Of a DNA stretch of 64,000 nt, positions 37,301 to 43,457 are shown piece after piece. This DNA is from WQXF01 sp031552825. GTDB taxonomy: Bacteria > Bacillota > Clostridia > Christensenellales > Aristaeellaceae. A program made the translations under genes and the position numbers. Location: contig JAVBMD010000004.1 in the NCBI GenBank assembly GCA_031552825.1, positions 62,001-126,000 on the forward strand, in the 5' to 3' direction. The notes below the pieces were generated by a model. It saw only the letters and a list, made by a program, of their open reading frames with translations. It searched no databases and was not told the DNA's origin. How positions within the stretch are numbered: position 1 is the first letter of the stretch; each line of letters opens with the position of its first letter.

Positions 37301-40300
37301 TCCGTCGAGCGCCACCGTGCAGCTCTACCGCACCATCTCTGGCAACACGCCTGAGAAGGTACCGACCGGCTACTACATTGTCCCGTCGGCCGCCGGTAAC
37401 AGCTGGACCTACACCTTCGAGGATATGCCGGTGCATGATGACAACGGCAAGCCCTACACCTACTCCGTGAAGGAAGAGGATGTCGACTCCAACTACTCGG
37501 ATGAGGCGTCCGGCCTTGTGATTACCAACACGCTGCGCAAGGCTGGCGTGACCATCACCAAGACCGCCAGCCCGGCTCCCGAGACCGCCGATAGCGTACC
37601 CGTCGTGAAGGCTGGCGACGTCATTACCTACACCCTTAAGGTCACCAACACTGGCGCCCGCTCCGTGTACGACGTCCGCGTGATGGATATCGTGCCCGCC
37701 GGTTTGACCGTGGTCAATGACGGTTCCGCCCAGATCACCAAGGCGAACGCCAACGGCACCACCACCCTCATGTGGCGGATCGCCGAGATCGCCAAGGGCG
37801 CCACCGAGACCATCGTCATCGACGTCGAAGTGGACGCGCTGCCCAGCGGACAGAACGCGCGCAGCTTCTCGAACATGGCTTACGCACGTATGCCCGAGAG
37901 TGAGGACGAGCCCTTCGAGCCCACCGACCCGACCGACCCGACCAAGCCCTTCGTTCCGACCGATAAGCCCGTGCCGCATCAGCAGCTCTCCCTTGTGAAG
38001 ACTGCGAATCTCCCGGGCGGCACCGATCAGGACGACACCGCCCTGGTTGAGGGTCAGGTCATCACCTACACCCTGCGCATGGACAACCCGTCCAAGGCCG
38101 CGGGCATCACCGTTAAGGACGTGCTCCCGCAAGGCATGAGCTTCGTGCAGGGCAGCATCACCGGAGGAAATGGCGGCTACTATGACGTCGGTTCCCGTAG
38201 CGTCATCTGGGCTAACCAGACCTTCGCAGCGGGCGGTGTGACGCTCTCCTTCAAGGCGATGGTCGACAAGTTTACCGCCGCCGATGGCACCAGCAAGACG
38301 TTCGAGAACACTGCTGTGGTGACCTACAAGCACACCGGCGAGAGCACTACCGTCTCCGATGACAGTAACCCGGTGATCCACACGGCTACCCGCCGCGAGA
38401 TCATCGCTACCAAGAACGCGCAGCTCGTCAACAACACCAATCCGAGCGGCGTGGATGAGAACGGTTCGATCAACGCCCCGGTCGAGGCCAAGCTTGGCCA
38501 AGAGATCCAGTATGCGATCACCGTGGCCAGCACTGGTTACATGAACACCGCGCGCGGCACGGTACTCGTCGAGGATGTGCTCCATAAGGATGTCGCCTAC
38601 GTTGGCGCCGTTCAGGTGGTACCCTCCGGCGCGCTGGGCAAAGTTTCGCTCAAGCAGGCGCCGACCGCTGCCAATGGCAACAAGGTTGTCTGGGAAATCA
38701 CGGGTCTGTCTAAGGACGAGACCATCACGATCAAGTTCCGCGCCAAGGCGCCTACCAGCGCCGACGATACCACCACGCCCAATGTGTTCGAGAATATCAA
38801 GAACTTCTCCAACACCGCGAAGGTGATCGACAAGGCGCTGGAGAGCCTGACCGTTGGCACCAGCACCGTGAAGGTTTACACCGAAACGGAGTACACGGTT
38901 CCTTCAAACCCGACCTACCATGCGGTGTACCAGGCTCAGTTGGTTGCGCACAAGACCAGCACCCCGCTCAGCCCGCTCGCCAATGGCGACATCGCGGTTG
39001 TTCAGCAGAACGACATCATCGAGTACACCATCCGCGTCGAGAACCCCGGTATGGATGACGCCATCAACGTCCGCGTTATGGATATCCTTCCGGAAGGCGT
39101 ACAGTACGTACCCGCAAGCTCGAATCTGCCTTATACGCTTCTCACGAACGCGGGCAAGACCACGCTGATGTGGCAGATCGCCAAGCTGGATCACGCCGAC
39201 CGCGATACCAAGGCGCTCACCAGCGGCAGTGTGGCCGAGATCCGCTTCCAAGTGAAGGTTCTGGGGCCGATCACCAAGGCCGCCCTGATCGAGAACAAGG
39301 CCTACTACCGCCTGCCGGAAAGCGCTACCGAAGCTTTCCCGAAGGTTGCCGGACAGCCTGACCCGATCACCGACTACATGGTTACCAAGGAGAAGGTGGC
39401 GCATCAGGTGTACACCATCACCTCCACCGCCGATCCGGTCGCCGGCCTGAGCCCGACCGCGGCCAAGGAAGTGAAGCCTGGCGACATCATCACCTACACC
39501 ACCACGGTGGATGCCGCGGCTGTGATCCATGGTGTGACGATCACCGATACCCTGCCGGACGGCATGGTCCCGGTTACCGGAAGCATTCAGATCATCAAGC
39601 CCGACGGACAGGTAGTCAAACTCCCGGATACGTGCTATAATGGCACGACGGGTACCATTATTTGGCCCGCCACCGACGTAACCATCGGAAAGACCAAGTT
39701 CGTGTTCGAAGCGGTCGTTGAACCCCTGACTGGCTCGACCATGAACAAGGATTACGCCAATGATGTTGATGCCCAGATCAGCGACGGCATGGGTGGCACG
39801 ATCGCCACGCAGCTCCCGACGCAGTACTTCAAGACCAGCGTGGGCTACAACACCGTTACCAAGACCGCGCGGCTGATCGTCGGCGGAGCCCCGATCGCTG
39901 TTGACAACGGCACTGCCGCCGCCCCGGTTATGGCCGAGCGCGGACAGCAGATCCAGTACACCCTTACCGTGGCGCGCGAAGCTGGCACGGACAATAAGAG
40001 CGGCGATGTCATCATCACCGACGCTCTGCCCGAGGGCATGTCCGTCGTCGCCGGTTCCTTCCAGGCTACCGCCAGCAGCGGCGTAGTCGTCGGCACCCCC
40101 GCAGCCAAGCTTGTGCGGAGTGCAAACGGCGCGATGAAGCCCGGCGTAGAGCTGATCGTCAAGGAAATGAAGGATGGCGACACGGCGACCTTGGTATTCC
40201 GCGCAACGATGCCCAGCAGCGCGGACGATCCGACCACCCCGGCGATTGAGACTGAGCGCACCGTTATCAACACCGCGACGGCTACCGATAACGAGATGAG

Positions 40301-41189
40301 CAACATGACTTACCGCAAGGCGGTTGCCGGACACTCTGCTGGCGCGCAGATGTACCCCTTGGCCGACTTCATCCGTGAGTCGGACAAGACCTACCACAAG
40401 ATGCTTGGCGCCGCGCTGGTCAGCATCAAGACCGCGGATCGCGAGAACGGCTCCCGTGTGTATGGCGGAGATATCATTACCTACACCATCCAGATCACCA
40501 ACTCTGGCGCCATTCCCGCCAAGGACGTTCTGGTTCGCGATACGGTTCCGATGTACACCACCTATTTGGCTGGCTCGGCCACCAGCAACGCTCCGGGTAC
40601 CGTCATTGGTCAGATTGGTAATGTTGTGACTTGGATCATCCCGACGATCGGGGTGAACCAGACCGTCACGCTGACCTTGAAGTGCCAGGTTGCGCAGATG
40701 ACCGAAATCGGCACCCGCAATATCACGAACATCGCGATGGTGCGCGAAACCACCCCGGGCGGAAAACCCGAGGACGAGATTAAGGAAGAGGGAGACAATC
40801 CGACTCCCTCCACCCCGGCTGAGAACTTCCAGATGATCGGTGGAACGATCACAGTCCGCAAGACCGATGCTGCCGGCGAAGCCCTCGAGGGCGCGACCAT
40901 TACGCTCAAGCAGCTCACGTCCGCTAGCCCGTTGACCGTGTTTGACTCCGTTGAGGCGGTTACCAACGCGGACGGCGAAGTGGAATTCGGCAATGTGCCG
41001 GTCGGCGAGTACGTGGTGTACGAGAGCGAAGCTCCGGAAGGATACGCCCTGAACACCATCCGCCGCAGCGTAAACATTGCGCCGGGTTATGTGGATCACT
41101 TGGTCATCATCGTCGACCAGTTCCTGCTGGACAACGCAACCCCGAACGTGGGCGCTGGCTCCAGGTGTGTCGGCGACAGCCCGATCTAA
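22320..41189 (+). CDS. Giant multi-domain secreted surface protein (Cna-B/Spy0128/DUF11 repeats)
   Basis: About 6,289 residues. Order: signal peptide (about 1-38, RRWMAVLLAVVLLANN, cleaved near SLFA); Glu/Ala/Thr/Pro-rich stretch (45-135); acidic region to about 420; large unrecognised head (about 430-1710); SdrD-B-like domain (1717-1850); one Ig-like domain (to 1957); six copies of a 500-residue super-repeat, each four Cna-B-like modules plus one Spy0128/FctA-like module (1958-4975); an extra Cna-B; seven DUF11-like domains (about 5075-6170) and a SpaA-like domain (about 6175-6265). The family role is adhesion or a fibrous surface coat. No LPXTG, hydrophobic tail or SLH domain is seen. Codon choice (ACC, ATC, AAC, AAG, GGC) suggests high expression. 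ATG 22320 fits the ribosome site better than GTG 22311. Confidence 0.92.
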   Translation: MEQKQSKFYQTKAFRRWMAVLLAVVLLANNLVENRISLFAGEEQSPVEVTAPVETTEQTKSEPAPAPADNAENASEAEGSGQEGAETEAPAAGEGTAEATAEAAPEATAEPTAEATAEATEEATVEPTAEATEEPVATAQPEGNPVALALAQYGKVYVRIGGSEIYPSNKMNEKKVLGELGGGLAIAIGYQAEDEANELPESIQIAYATEEGEVKTAFRHAGDAEPVLYEDAILELTGDLPEGETLPDSFESAEWPLPRMSFIPHEDEEPEATEEPAPTEAPVQELPVIVAFVGYENAAEPLEEIALESEETVLAEVELPHALSVVLSDDSIVELPVAWATAEVAGEAMAAFEANHAAAEAVEASIEAAGEASEENAEGEAPQMQMFAAAAETEDPEAILASAAEETVIAAEEVLDVVPAWDTGSFALAEGVETPFIRLLGAPLGADTGSLNIKCDEIPSTQATYNLQDDTKETFQVRYNTPTSGTKNTILVVSAFVYGAKFTSVPVGNNAVQSAYINTANPYIMYVRLQDNIREKEVIIDFKMETTALTNAQAIKWIDEGTLPATGFTARAIIGTMNSGSVAPTETEELTTASYGSMKPEQFNSATINKSSVYKIHVPTVGELTNSALSLGSSTSSSNYYTWFVSGDTPYYITNNYAPHYQSTPLIEYTGMKIYVPHEKLKLASLNSYTSGLYYAPTTINYNMYAWTISARQSDAKGSYYIIRPPVGTRVFNNGTDSSLTYAYYVGVRPNWQLIDVNDELPYAADKYTDLQSTGKTELLYKIPTGSPNPAEKAFELDAALVQTLARVDQDRFASNLAYERKKSFASTNSSYNMAVGSTATETWATALRNTYSTDTVSGVKRELVPSYSGGPITETYDFPYELRPTGMIFNGSQPSYSGVALKRSTALQSITYTLKDGTQHTVTAAQITSVNSALQNGTSQSSVTFSNSSATNYVTKAVVVWDKVLTEYNGYTYSVGELQPRPTDNYGFYYGSYGYLRHEVATRLIMSTTSTHQDGTAIVSGDNVQVKYNLAVTGNTGKNFNSDDYLWYFLYIAPPPVRSCPTLYTQNNTYAYDIAFHTDGKSNVGGGDLYMPIGSSSTVTQEAYVNPIIKVFGERSGSTLGSSYALTNMTDAQAIGFLANEFKVDYKLGGWIIEYTTKKGGSKSITIPTGLTADYNVDLGVDHDGGDYLTSLQFSYEGTWTGSYSNYYYFMKGFAIHAWAKSFVDGSTFTCSGGDFGNFFVDMYGTAEWDNCICADKRHDHNTGKAQTSATSGNHRPGARFYQFRQAGLSWGQASIPSGYQTIYQGGKTNADTYASFNYGVYSYYTDAKPHYSSFWDAKSNSYRVPYGIPEQVIVELKDPEFILDLDNTTVFGQKVGQNLSMEVFYIGARKFARFTLTAGFKRNTSYFFDDGTVQAFYYYGTYSALVSNVKFAFTAVPGCVIGDHYPLGEIYFDFSQLLVDYAAPPVAASKDGRTKWVLNGAIPDSLGVSNTTATGNKLYKQDLSGYKVKVIMAAVASASLVPGLNTVYDFANRNIKYNAANKQQLEALMLFAGSPEVDLYEFTSYIQIPKKDKSVTYRNALGEEATVTSDYSLSLRGEPTLQSDSSGKANNVVITYTTAANPSPTSSYTAPKPTTQAGWDAITGVKIVVKEMPKKSSAYVILPLTAADKTVIGAKTSYIGGAYTFKTSTAQSNPYEDGLLDLGTYTYEDFNAINNGLVFFDVLDENGLWYSSTSYERFAGLNEVTVQLLDTDGNTVIDTTKTDASGRFTLKSYKGVANQIVEIIMPTTSSGTYKLTKQNVYAYTGATFFTSYGSDSDFPRDTRKLVLPAIPSTGFANVSAGIVRLPEISAPDANVLLGQTINHPLKIYDYLGNNMQSTSPAYSYAITAPADGTIAQMSAQSGNMSGQPAETVGTTYSPAIKGLKIGETTATISVKNSLGDEVKATFKIKVATAQKDITVTKVWSDSNDSLKVRPDKVTFQLYRKVGTGTAVAAGSAQDATAATSWKTTFEDMDEYDGSGNAYIYSVQEVNVPKNYTATDSSSGGNLSITNTIKTIKVDGKKVWNIIGSGYTIPASVIVDLYRSDNASTAYANQTLNKSTFGSATEWAFSFTGLPEYDKTGAAYTYTVKERVVPSGIVETYSGTTITNTYPADKDVKIKIEWDNTGAPAAQRPTSTTVDLKHGNGTTYKTGIAIAATDSWAKTVAIPPLDYNGPYSITAAAITDYTVAYRTETDGTLVAKYTFKMPEISVTGTKTWSAPTGVTKPNITVNLKRNGTTVDSKTLTSTDTGFTFSKLAKYDSTGVAYTYTVEETAVPGFTTTYSGYNITNTYSADAKEVDAVFSKEVTGNGAPDETFTFTMTGSTGAPMPSGSSGLTKTITGKKGSLTFGKISYDKPGNHTYTIKETAGSTTAFAYDGNTFTLKVDVADQNGVLRTTVSYLKGSTSESGITFTNVYTIPTSTLTGTLTWDDNANNLGGRPTTARVQLYRIVSGGTEEKVSGAVATPTGSSTGTSWSYSFASMPAHDNSGKTYTYYVKQENVDPNYTATASGMNLTDKLNTITFTGKKVWDIKGTNFTRPANIEVELLRENVLYKTQTVTGGATGDWDITISPLLEYKADGTKYTYTLREKTKITAVTSTVSGTTITNTYGDDAKVNVRVDWVLTGAPAADRQTSVSVDLIRDGGATAYKTATVTSTNSWKHTFTVPQNEYQGSNFTARGASLSKFTKVETRETDGTLVVTYTYIRPKVKVEGTKTWANMPTSGVTKPAIKVNLLRNGTALTSATVASGDAGFSFTNLEQYDDSGAAYTYTVTEDAVPGFTTTYSGYNITNTYSATPSSVSVVGTKEVSGAGAPDETFTFVLTGAAGAPMPTSSTGQTKTLTAKRGSFNFGTINYSVPGTFSYTIKETAGSTEGFTLNSGYDASTYDLVVTVAFSDGALSATPVIKKGAAVVENITFTNKYTIPTISSLSGTLTWDDTNNTLGGRPANVQVQLYRIVSGGTEEAVAGELKTVTGGATAATWSYSFTNQPKHDNDGKTYTYSVKQVNVDKNYTATASGMNLTDKVKTISINGKKIWDIKGSSFNKPSTGVDIELLRNGVLYRTQNVPFVSGNEWAYTISNLLEFDANGNSYTYTVREKTKMTAVTSSVSGYNITNSYGTDAKINVKVVWDTKGAPVADRPSSVLVDLIRDGGATAYKTATVKSADEWLYTFDVTQADYQGSDFTARGQTLSKYTKTETKDTDGTLVVTYKFIMPTVKVEGTKTWKDVPTGLTKPSVEFVLTRNGEEFEKKTISGTAAGYSFTGLDMYDDDGLLYGYFVSETPVPGYDSAKAGNNFTNTYNPTKAEIGVLAEKVVSGVGAPDVSFTFTLTGAAGVPMPTSSVGQVKTVSHKSSANFGNITYSTPGDYTYTVKETAGAVEGFTYDSSTYTITVKVEDNNGVLTATPSYKVGGTDTDKIVFTNVYTIPNHASINGTLTWDDSANALGGRPANVQVQLYRTPAGGVEEAVAGELKTVTGGATAATWTYSFTDQPKHDNDGKVYTYSVKQINVDKNYTATASGMNLTDKVKTISISGKKIWDIKGSNFTKPSTGVDIELLRNDTLYRTQNLPFASGNEWSYTISNLLEFDANGNSYTYAVREKTQMTAVTSSVSGYNITNYYGDDAVLTIRVDWDHTGAPASVRPPTVTINLFKDGGSTAYKTVIVRASESWTTNIKIPQADFQGAKFSITQNSLLPNYRTDYSEDNKVLVAENTFVMPKVEVTGEKTWVGTPTGVAKPSVQINLLRGGKKIDSTVIPNTKTTYAFTGLDKFDSDGNPYSYTVSEEAVNGYDSKQSGNNFTNTYNPTKAGVTVLAEKVVNGAGKPNDDFTFKLTATDTTFPMPTGSTAGVKTILAKEGAVNFGSITYANPGTYTYTVQEVAGSKSAFSYDGTVFTMTVEVEDSDGVLSADATYSKGTDVSVDNMVFLNEYTIPTKKVSGTVTWDDNSDALKGRPSDVTVQLYRIVSGGTKETVTGASKQVSGTGNVWNFDFENMPEHDNDGKTYTYSVGQASEDMNYTATATGMNITDKLSTISLTGKKVWDVKSTNFSKPTKVEVEVYRNGGSEAYLTKEVSGTTAATEWSFTITPLLKYDPNGLEYTYTLVEKTKMTAVTSNVVGTTITNSYGADAQVKVEVKWFNDNAPAADKPSSTKINLIRDGGAAPYATRTITATNAWEWNFPVTQADFQGSEFTASQELPSGYDTKYTTEYSKSGNVLIVTNTYIMPKTVVEGTKKWNKPTNVTEPSIEIKLFRNGVDTGDSTVIATGETSYKFEDLDKYDATGKPYAYTVKEVAVPGYDSVIKNTYNFENTYNPQGATISVLAKKDFNGVGAPLTEKFSFTLTGATGVPMPTGSVGLVKTVQATKGGVDFGTISYRLPGTYSYTIAEVTGSKAGIAYDKSTYQLTVTVTDEGDGKLITSTAMTRTLEGTTTNVVSADFVNEYTIPTKEQEITIKWDDNSDALEGRPDDVTIQLYRKTPVGTLEAVPGAEQVVTGTGDTWTFKYEDLPIHDENGQLYTYSVQEPGLDKNYTGTVSGFTITNKLKTIKVDGKKVWDIKGSGYVKPANLKVQLYRNGVKYGAEKTITGTASASQWTFNFDNMLEYDKGGNKYTYTAEEVEVPEGCKVSYAGMTITNTYGADQALKVKVTWDYTGAPAGDKPPTTTINLIRDDVETKGTKILNASMVWEWTFNVPQLDYNGHSFKVEQAPLTMYDTEYSNEDGWFIVHNTYKMPKIEVKGAKTWVNKPDELDYPTVEIKLFRSDNASTPIQTTTIEDGATSYKFENLPKYNDSGVAYVYTVSETKVPGYDTKQTGNNFTNTYNPEGAKTAIVGSKTKIGTAAPDDTFTFVMTPKNAANPMPTGSISGKKTIQTKAGAINFGEISYSKPGTYEYTITETAGNTNGYDYDDTQITATVVVEDPGNGSLTQTTSYSGGGSSFEFINEYTIPTEDKTITIKWVDDSDALKLRPSSATVQLYRTISGNTPEKVPTGYYIVPSAAGNSWTYTFEDMPVHDDNGKPYTYSVKEEDVDSNYSDEASGLVITNTLRKAGVTITKTASPAPETADSVPVVKAGDVITYTLKVTNTGARSVYDVRVMDIVPAGLTVVNDGSAQITKANANGTTTLMWRIAEIAKGATETIVIDVEVDALPSGQNARSFSNMAYARMPESEDEPFEPTDPTDPTKPFVPTDKPVPHQQLSLVKTANLPGGTDQDDTALVEGQVITYTLRMDNPSKAAGITVKDVLPQGMSFVQGSITGGNGGYYDVGSRSVIWANQTFAAGGVTLSFKAMVDKFTAADGTSKTFENTAVVTYKHTGESTTVSDDSNPVIHTATRREIIATKNAQLVNNTNPSGVDENGSINAPVEAKLGQEIQYAITVASTGYMNTARGTVLVEDVLHKDVAYVGAVQVVPSGALGKVSLKQAPTAANGNKVVWEITGLSKDETITIKFRAKAPTSADDTTTPNVFENIKNFSNTAKVIDKALESLTVGTSTVKVYTETEYTVPSNPTYHAVYQAQLVAHKTSTPLSPLANGDIAVVQQNDIIEYTIRVENPGMDDAINVRVMDILPEGVQYVPASSNLPYTLLTNAGKTTLMWQIAKLDHADRDTKALTSGSVAEIRFQVKVLGPITKAALIENKAYYRLPESATEAFPKVAGQPDPITDYMVTKEKVAHQVYTITSTADPVAGLSPTAAKEVKPGDIITYTTTVDAAAVIHGVTITDTLPDGMVPVTGSIQIIKPDGQVVKLPDTCYNGTTGTIIWPATDVTIGKTKFVFEAVVEPLTGSTMNKDYANDVDAQISDGMGGTIATQLPTQYFKTSVGYNTVTKTARLIVGGAPIAVDNGTAAAPVMAERGQQIQYTLTVAREAGTDNKSGDVIITDALPEGMSVVAGSFQATASSGVVVGTPAAKLVRSANGAMKPGVELIVKEMKDGDTATLVFRATMPSSADDPTTPAIETERTVINTATATDNEMSNMTYRKAVAGHSAGAQMYPLADFIRESDKTYHKMLGAALVSIKTADRENGSRVYGGDIITYTIQITNSGAIPAKDVLVRDTVPMYTTYLAGSATSNAPGTVIGQIGNVVTWIIPTIGVNQTVTLTLKCQVAQMTEIGTRNITNIAMVRETTPGGKPEDEIKEEGDNPTPSTPAENFQMIGGTITVRKTDAAGEALEGATITLKQLTSASPLTVFDSVEAVTNADGEVEFGNVPVGEYVVYESEAPEGYALNTIRRSVNIAPGYVDHLVIIVDQFLLDNATPNVGAGSRCVGDSPI
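22450..22730 (+). repeat. Low-complexity Glu/Ala/Thr/Pro coding repeat
   Basis: Near-tandem ACCGCGGAAGCC-type units encode TAEATAEATEEATVEPTAEA-like sequence after the signal peptide. Such stretches are flexible, negatively charged stalks. Confidence 0.75.
28191..37540 (+). repeat. Six and a fifth copies of a 1.5-kb, five-domain super-repeat
   Basis: Copies: R1 28191-29696, R2 29697-31208, R3 31209-32708, R4 32709-34217, R5 34218-35747, R6 35748-37244, partial R7 37245-37540 (module A only). Lengths 1497-1530 bases. Each full copy ends with a variant of NEYTIPT. Module order A-B-C-D-E: A has WDDxxxxLxGRP; B has KKVWDIKG; C has TGAPAADRP; D has GTKTW and VPGY; E (Spy0128-like) has AKKxxxGxGAPDETFTF, PMPT and a GTYTYTIKE-type strand. 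Confidence 0.9.
37545..40840 (+). repeat. Seven DUF11-like repeats in the giant protein
   Basis: Approximate starts 37545, 37975, 38385, 38930, 39405, 39835 and 40400. Each begins near a G(D/Q)xIxYT strand (VKAGDVITYTLKV, VEGQVITYTLRM, KLGQEIQYAITV, VQQNDIIEYTIRV, VKPGDIITYTTTV, ERGQQIQYTLTV, VYGGDIITYTIQI), followed by a V.DxLPxGM segment. A TDPTDPTKP linker separates the first two. Confidence 0.85.
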
Positions 41190-41225
41190 TCGCGGCTGAA
41201 TCTACGGCAAGATACCCCGCTATGT

Positions 41226-41253
41226 GCGAGGCGGAGCGCATGCTCCGCCTCGC
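41226..41253 (+). other. Perfect 12-bp hairpin without U-tract
   Basis: GCGAGGCGGAGC-GCAT-GCTCCGCCTCGC, 36 bases after the giant gene's stop. No T-run follows, so it is more likely an mRNA 3'-end stabiliser or processing site between the giant and the binding-protein gene than an intrinsic terminator. Confidence 0.6.
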
Positions 41254-41291
41254 CATTGGCGGCAAATCGAAAACAGGAAGAGGTGCTACGA

Positions 41292-43445
41292 TTGCGTAAG
41301 ACCACTGTCGGATCGCGAAAAGTGATCGCTTGGATGCTCTGTGCGCTGCTGCTGCTGGGGATCGCCCCCGCCGCGACGGCGTCGGCGCAGCCTGCTGCGG
41401 CGCCCGCGACCAATGCCGCTGCTGCGGCGACTTCGGACCCCACCGAAGGAAGCACGGAAATCACCATTACCAAGACCCAACTGGAAGACCCCATCGGCTT
41501 GCAGCTAGGCAGCCGACTGGTGGTCGGCAACACTACCCCCATGAGCGGTCATTTCTTTACCGACATGTGGGGCACCAACACCGCGGATATGGACGTGCGC
41601 GCGCTGCTGCACGCCTATGAAACGGTATCCTGGACGCGCCTGTGGAGCCTAGAGTTCAACGGCGCGGCGGTGGAGAATTTCTCTTACACCATCACCGGGG
41701 CAAACGACCATGTGTATACCCTGACCCTTGCCGATGATATGTTCTATTCCGATGGCACGCCCATCACCGCGCGGGACTACGCGTTCTCGCTGCTGTTGGC
41801 GGGTGCGCCGGAGGTCGCGTCCTGCGGCGCTACGCCTGCGGGTTTGAGCCATATCGAAGGCTATGATGCGTACCAGGCTGGCGAGACCAACGTGCTTTCC
41901 GGCGTGAAGGTGCTAGACGACTACACCCTGCAAATCCGTGTGCGCGGCACCTTTATGCCGTACTTCTACGGCTTGGCGATGGTGGATGCGCGTCCGTACC
42001 CGATCACGGCGATCGCTCCGGGCTGCGAAGTCCGCGACGATGGCCAAGGCGTATACATAGCTGCCTCCGATGCGGCCGCCTCTATGGATGCCGTCGGCCT
42101 GCCGTACACGCCCGGCCAGTTCTCTGTAGAGATGATGCGTGAGACGCTGCTTAACCCCGAGACCGGCTATCTGTACAACCCCAAGGTCACCAGCGGTCCC
42201 TATATGCTCCGCTCGTATGACCCGGTGCTGCACCGGGCTGAATTTGAAATCAACCCGTACTTCAAGGGCGACCACATCGGCCGCAAGCCGCACATCGAGG
42301 AGCTTGCTTTCTGGTATGTCAAGCCTGAGGAGGCGCTCGATCAGCTGGCCTCCGGCGAGATCGACCTGATTAACAAGTCCACCGAGGATGACGTTGTCAA
42401 CCGCGGCATGGAGATGGCGGCGCAGGATCAGATTCGCATGACGGCATATCCGCGCAGCGGCTTGGCCTTCTTGGCCTTCGCGTGCGAGAATGGGCCCACT
42501 GCTTCTGTGGCGGTTCGCCAGGCGATCGCCAAGGCGCTGGATAAGGAAGCGCTGATGTCCGGCACGCTGGGTACCACCGCCACCCGCGTCGATGGCTATT
42601 ATGGCGTCGGCCAGTGGATGGTCTCCTATGAGGATAACGGCGAACCCATTACCGGTCTGAACAAGATCAACGTGCCGCTGATGCTCGAAGAGCGTCGCAT
42701 GGTGCGCGATGTCGATGGCGCGAAGCGCCTGCTGAGCAATGACGGCTGGAAGTACAATGCCAACGGCGAACCCTTCACCGAGGGCGTGGATACCATGCGT
42801 CATCGCAAGGCCGATGATGGCACCTTGGAACCCCTGCTCATCAAGTGGGTCATCACCGAGGACAATGCCACCGCCGCCGATATCCGTGAGAACCTGATGC
42901 AGGTGCTGCCTGAGCTGGGCATCAAGCTTGAGGTGACCGAGATGCCGTTTGACCAGTTGCTCACGCACTACTATCGGCAGACCGAGCGCGTATACAACAT
43001 GTTCTTCATGGCGACCAACTTCAACTTCAACTTTGATCCTTATTACTACTTCCACGCCGACGATGTGTATCAGGGCATGCTCAACACCAGCGGTATCAAG
43101 GATGAGCAGCTGATGCGCTTGGCGCTGGATATGCGTGAGACCGGCTTTATGGATGTGCGCACCTACGTGCAGAAGTGGATTCGTTTCCAGGATCGCTTCC
43201 AAGAAGTGCTGCCCATGGTGCCGCTCTATTCCAACACCTACTACGATTTCTACCGGAACGACCTGAACGGCTACAACCCGCTGCTCAACCCGAGCTGGGC
43301 GTATGCTGTGCTCTCGTCTTACCTGGGCGTTGAGGTGGATATCAACGATCCGCTGGGCACGCCGACCAATGTCGAAGGCGTGTTGGTGGATGGCCAAGCG
43401 GCTGATGGCACCACCGCAGTGCCCACCGCCGCCCCCAAGAAGTAA
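41292..43445 (+). CDS. Orphan family 5 (oligopeptide-type) solute-binding protein
   Basis: 717 residues, signal peptide RKVIAWMLCALLLLGIAPAA with signal peptidase I-like cleavage near ATASA; no convincing lipobox. SBP_bac_5 features: WSLEFNGAAVENFSYTITGAND, LADDMFYSDGTPITARDYAFSLL, SGPYMLRSYDPVLHRAEFEINPYF, SVAVRQAIAKALDKEALM. Longer than OppA/DppA (about 540) because of insertions. No permease or ATPase gene lies nearby, so it either uses a transporter encoded elsewhere or acts as a receptor. Start at TTG 41292, with AGGAAGAGGT about 7 bases before it. Only 102 bases after the giant gene. Confidence 0.88.
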   Translation: MRKTTVGSRKVIAWMLCALLLLGIAPAATASAQPAAAPATNAAAAATSDPTEGSTEITITKTQLEDPIGLQLGSRLVVGNTTPMSGHFFTDMWGTNTADMDVRALLHAYETVSWTRLWSLEFNGAAVENFSYTITGANDHVYTLTLADDMFYSDGTPITARDYAFSLLLAGAPEVASCGATPAGLSHIEGYDAYQAGETNVLSGVKVLDDYTLQIRVRGTFMPYFYGLAMVDARPYPITAIAPGCEVRDDGQGVYIAASDAAASMDAVGLPYTPGQFSVEMMRETLLNPETGYLYNPKVTSGPYMLRSYDPVLHRAEFEINPYFKGDHIGRKPHIEELAFWYVKPEEALDQLASGEIDLINKSTEDDVVNRGMEMAAQDQIRMTAYPRSGLAFLAFACENGPTASVAVRQAIAKALDKEALMSGTLGTTATRVDGYYGVGQWMVSYEDNGEPITGLNKINVPLMLEERRMVRDVDGAKRLLSNDGWKYNANGEPFTEGVDTMRHRKADDGTLEPLLIKWVITEDNATAADIRENLMQVLPELGIKLEVTEMPFDQLLTHYYRQTERVYNMFFMATNFNFNFDPYYYFHADDVYQGMLNTSGIKDEQLMRLALDMRETGFMDVRTYVQKWIRFQDRFQEVLPMVPLYSNTYYDFYRNDLNGYNPLLNPSWAYAVLSSYLGVEVDINDPLGTPTNVEGVLVDGQAADGTTAVPTAAPKK

Positions 43446-43457
43446 ACCACATGCGTA

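Noticed and set aside
28191..37540. CRISPR array or non-coding tandem repeats
   Set aside because: The repeats are about 1.5 kb, in frame and protein-coding, with Cna-B/Spy0128 domains; no short repeats with unique spacers exist in the window.
27126..38585. Two very long minus-strand reading frames (1,998 and 1,762 codons) opposite the giant gene
   Set aside because: They are antisense shadows of the repeated, GC-biased coding strand, which uses few codons that read as stops on the other strand. They have no ribosome site, and their boundaries cut across repeats.
38904..41099. 731-codon minus-strand frame under the DUF11 region
   Set aside because: Same codon-bias shadow; no start signal or recognisable domain, while the plus strand encodes clear DUF11 and SpaA-like domains.
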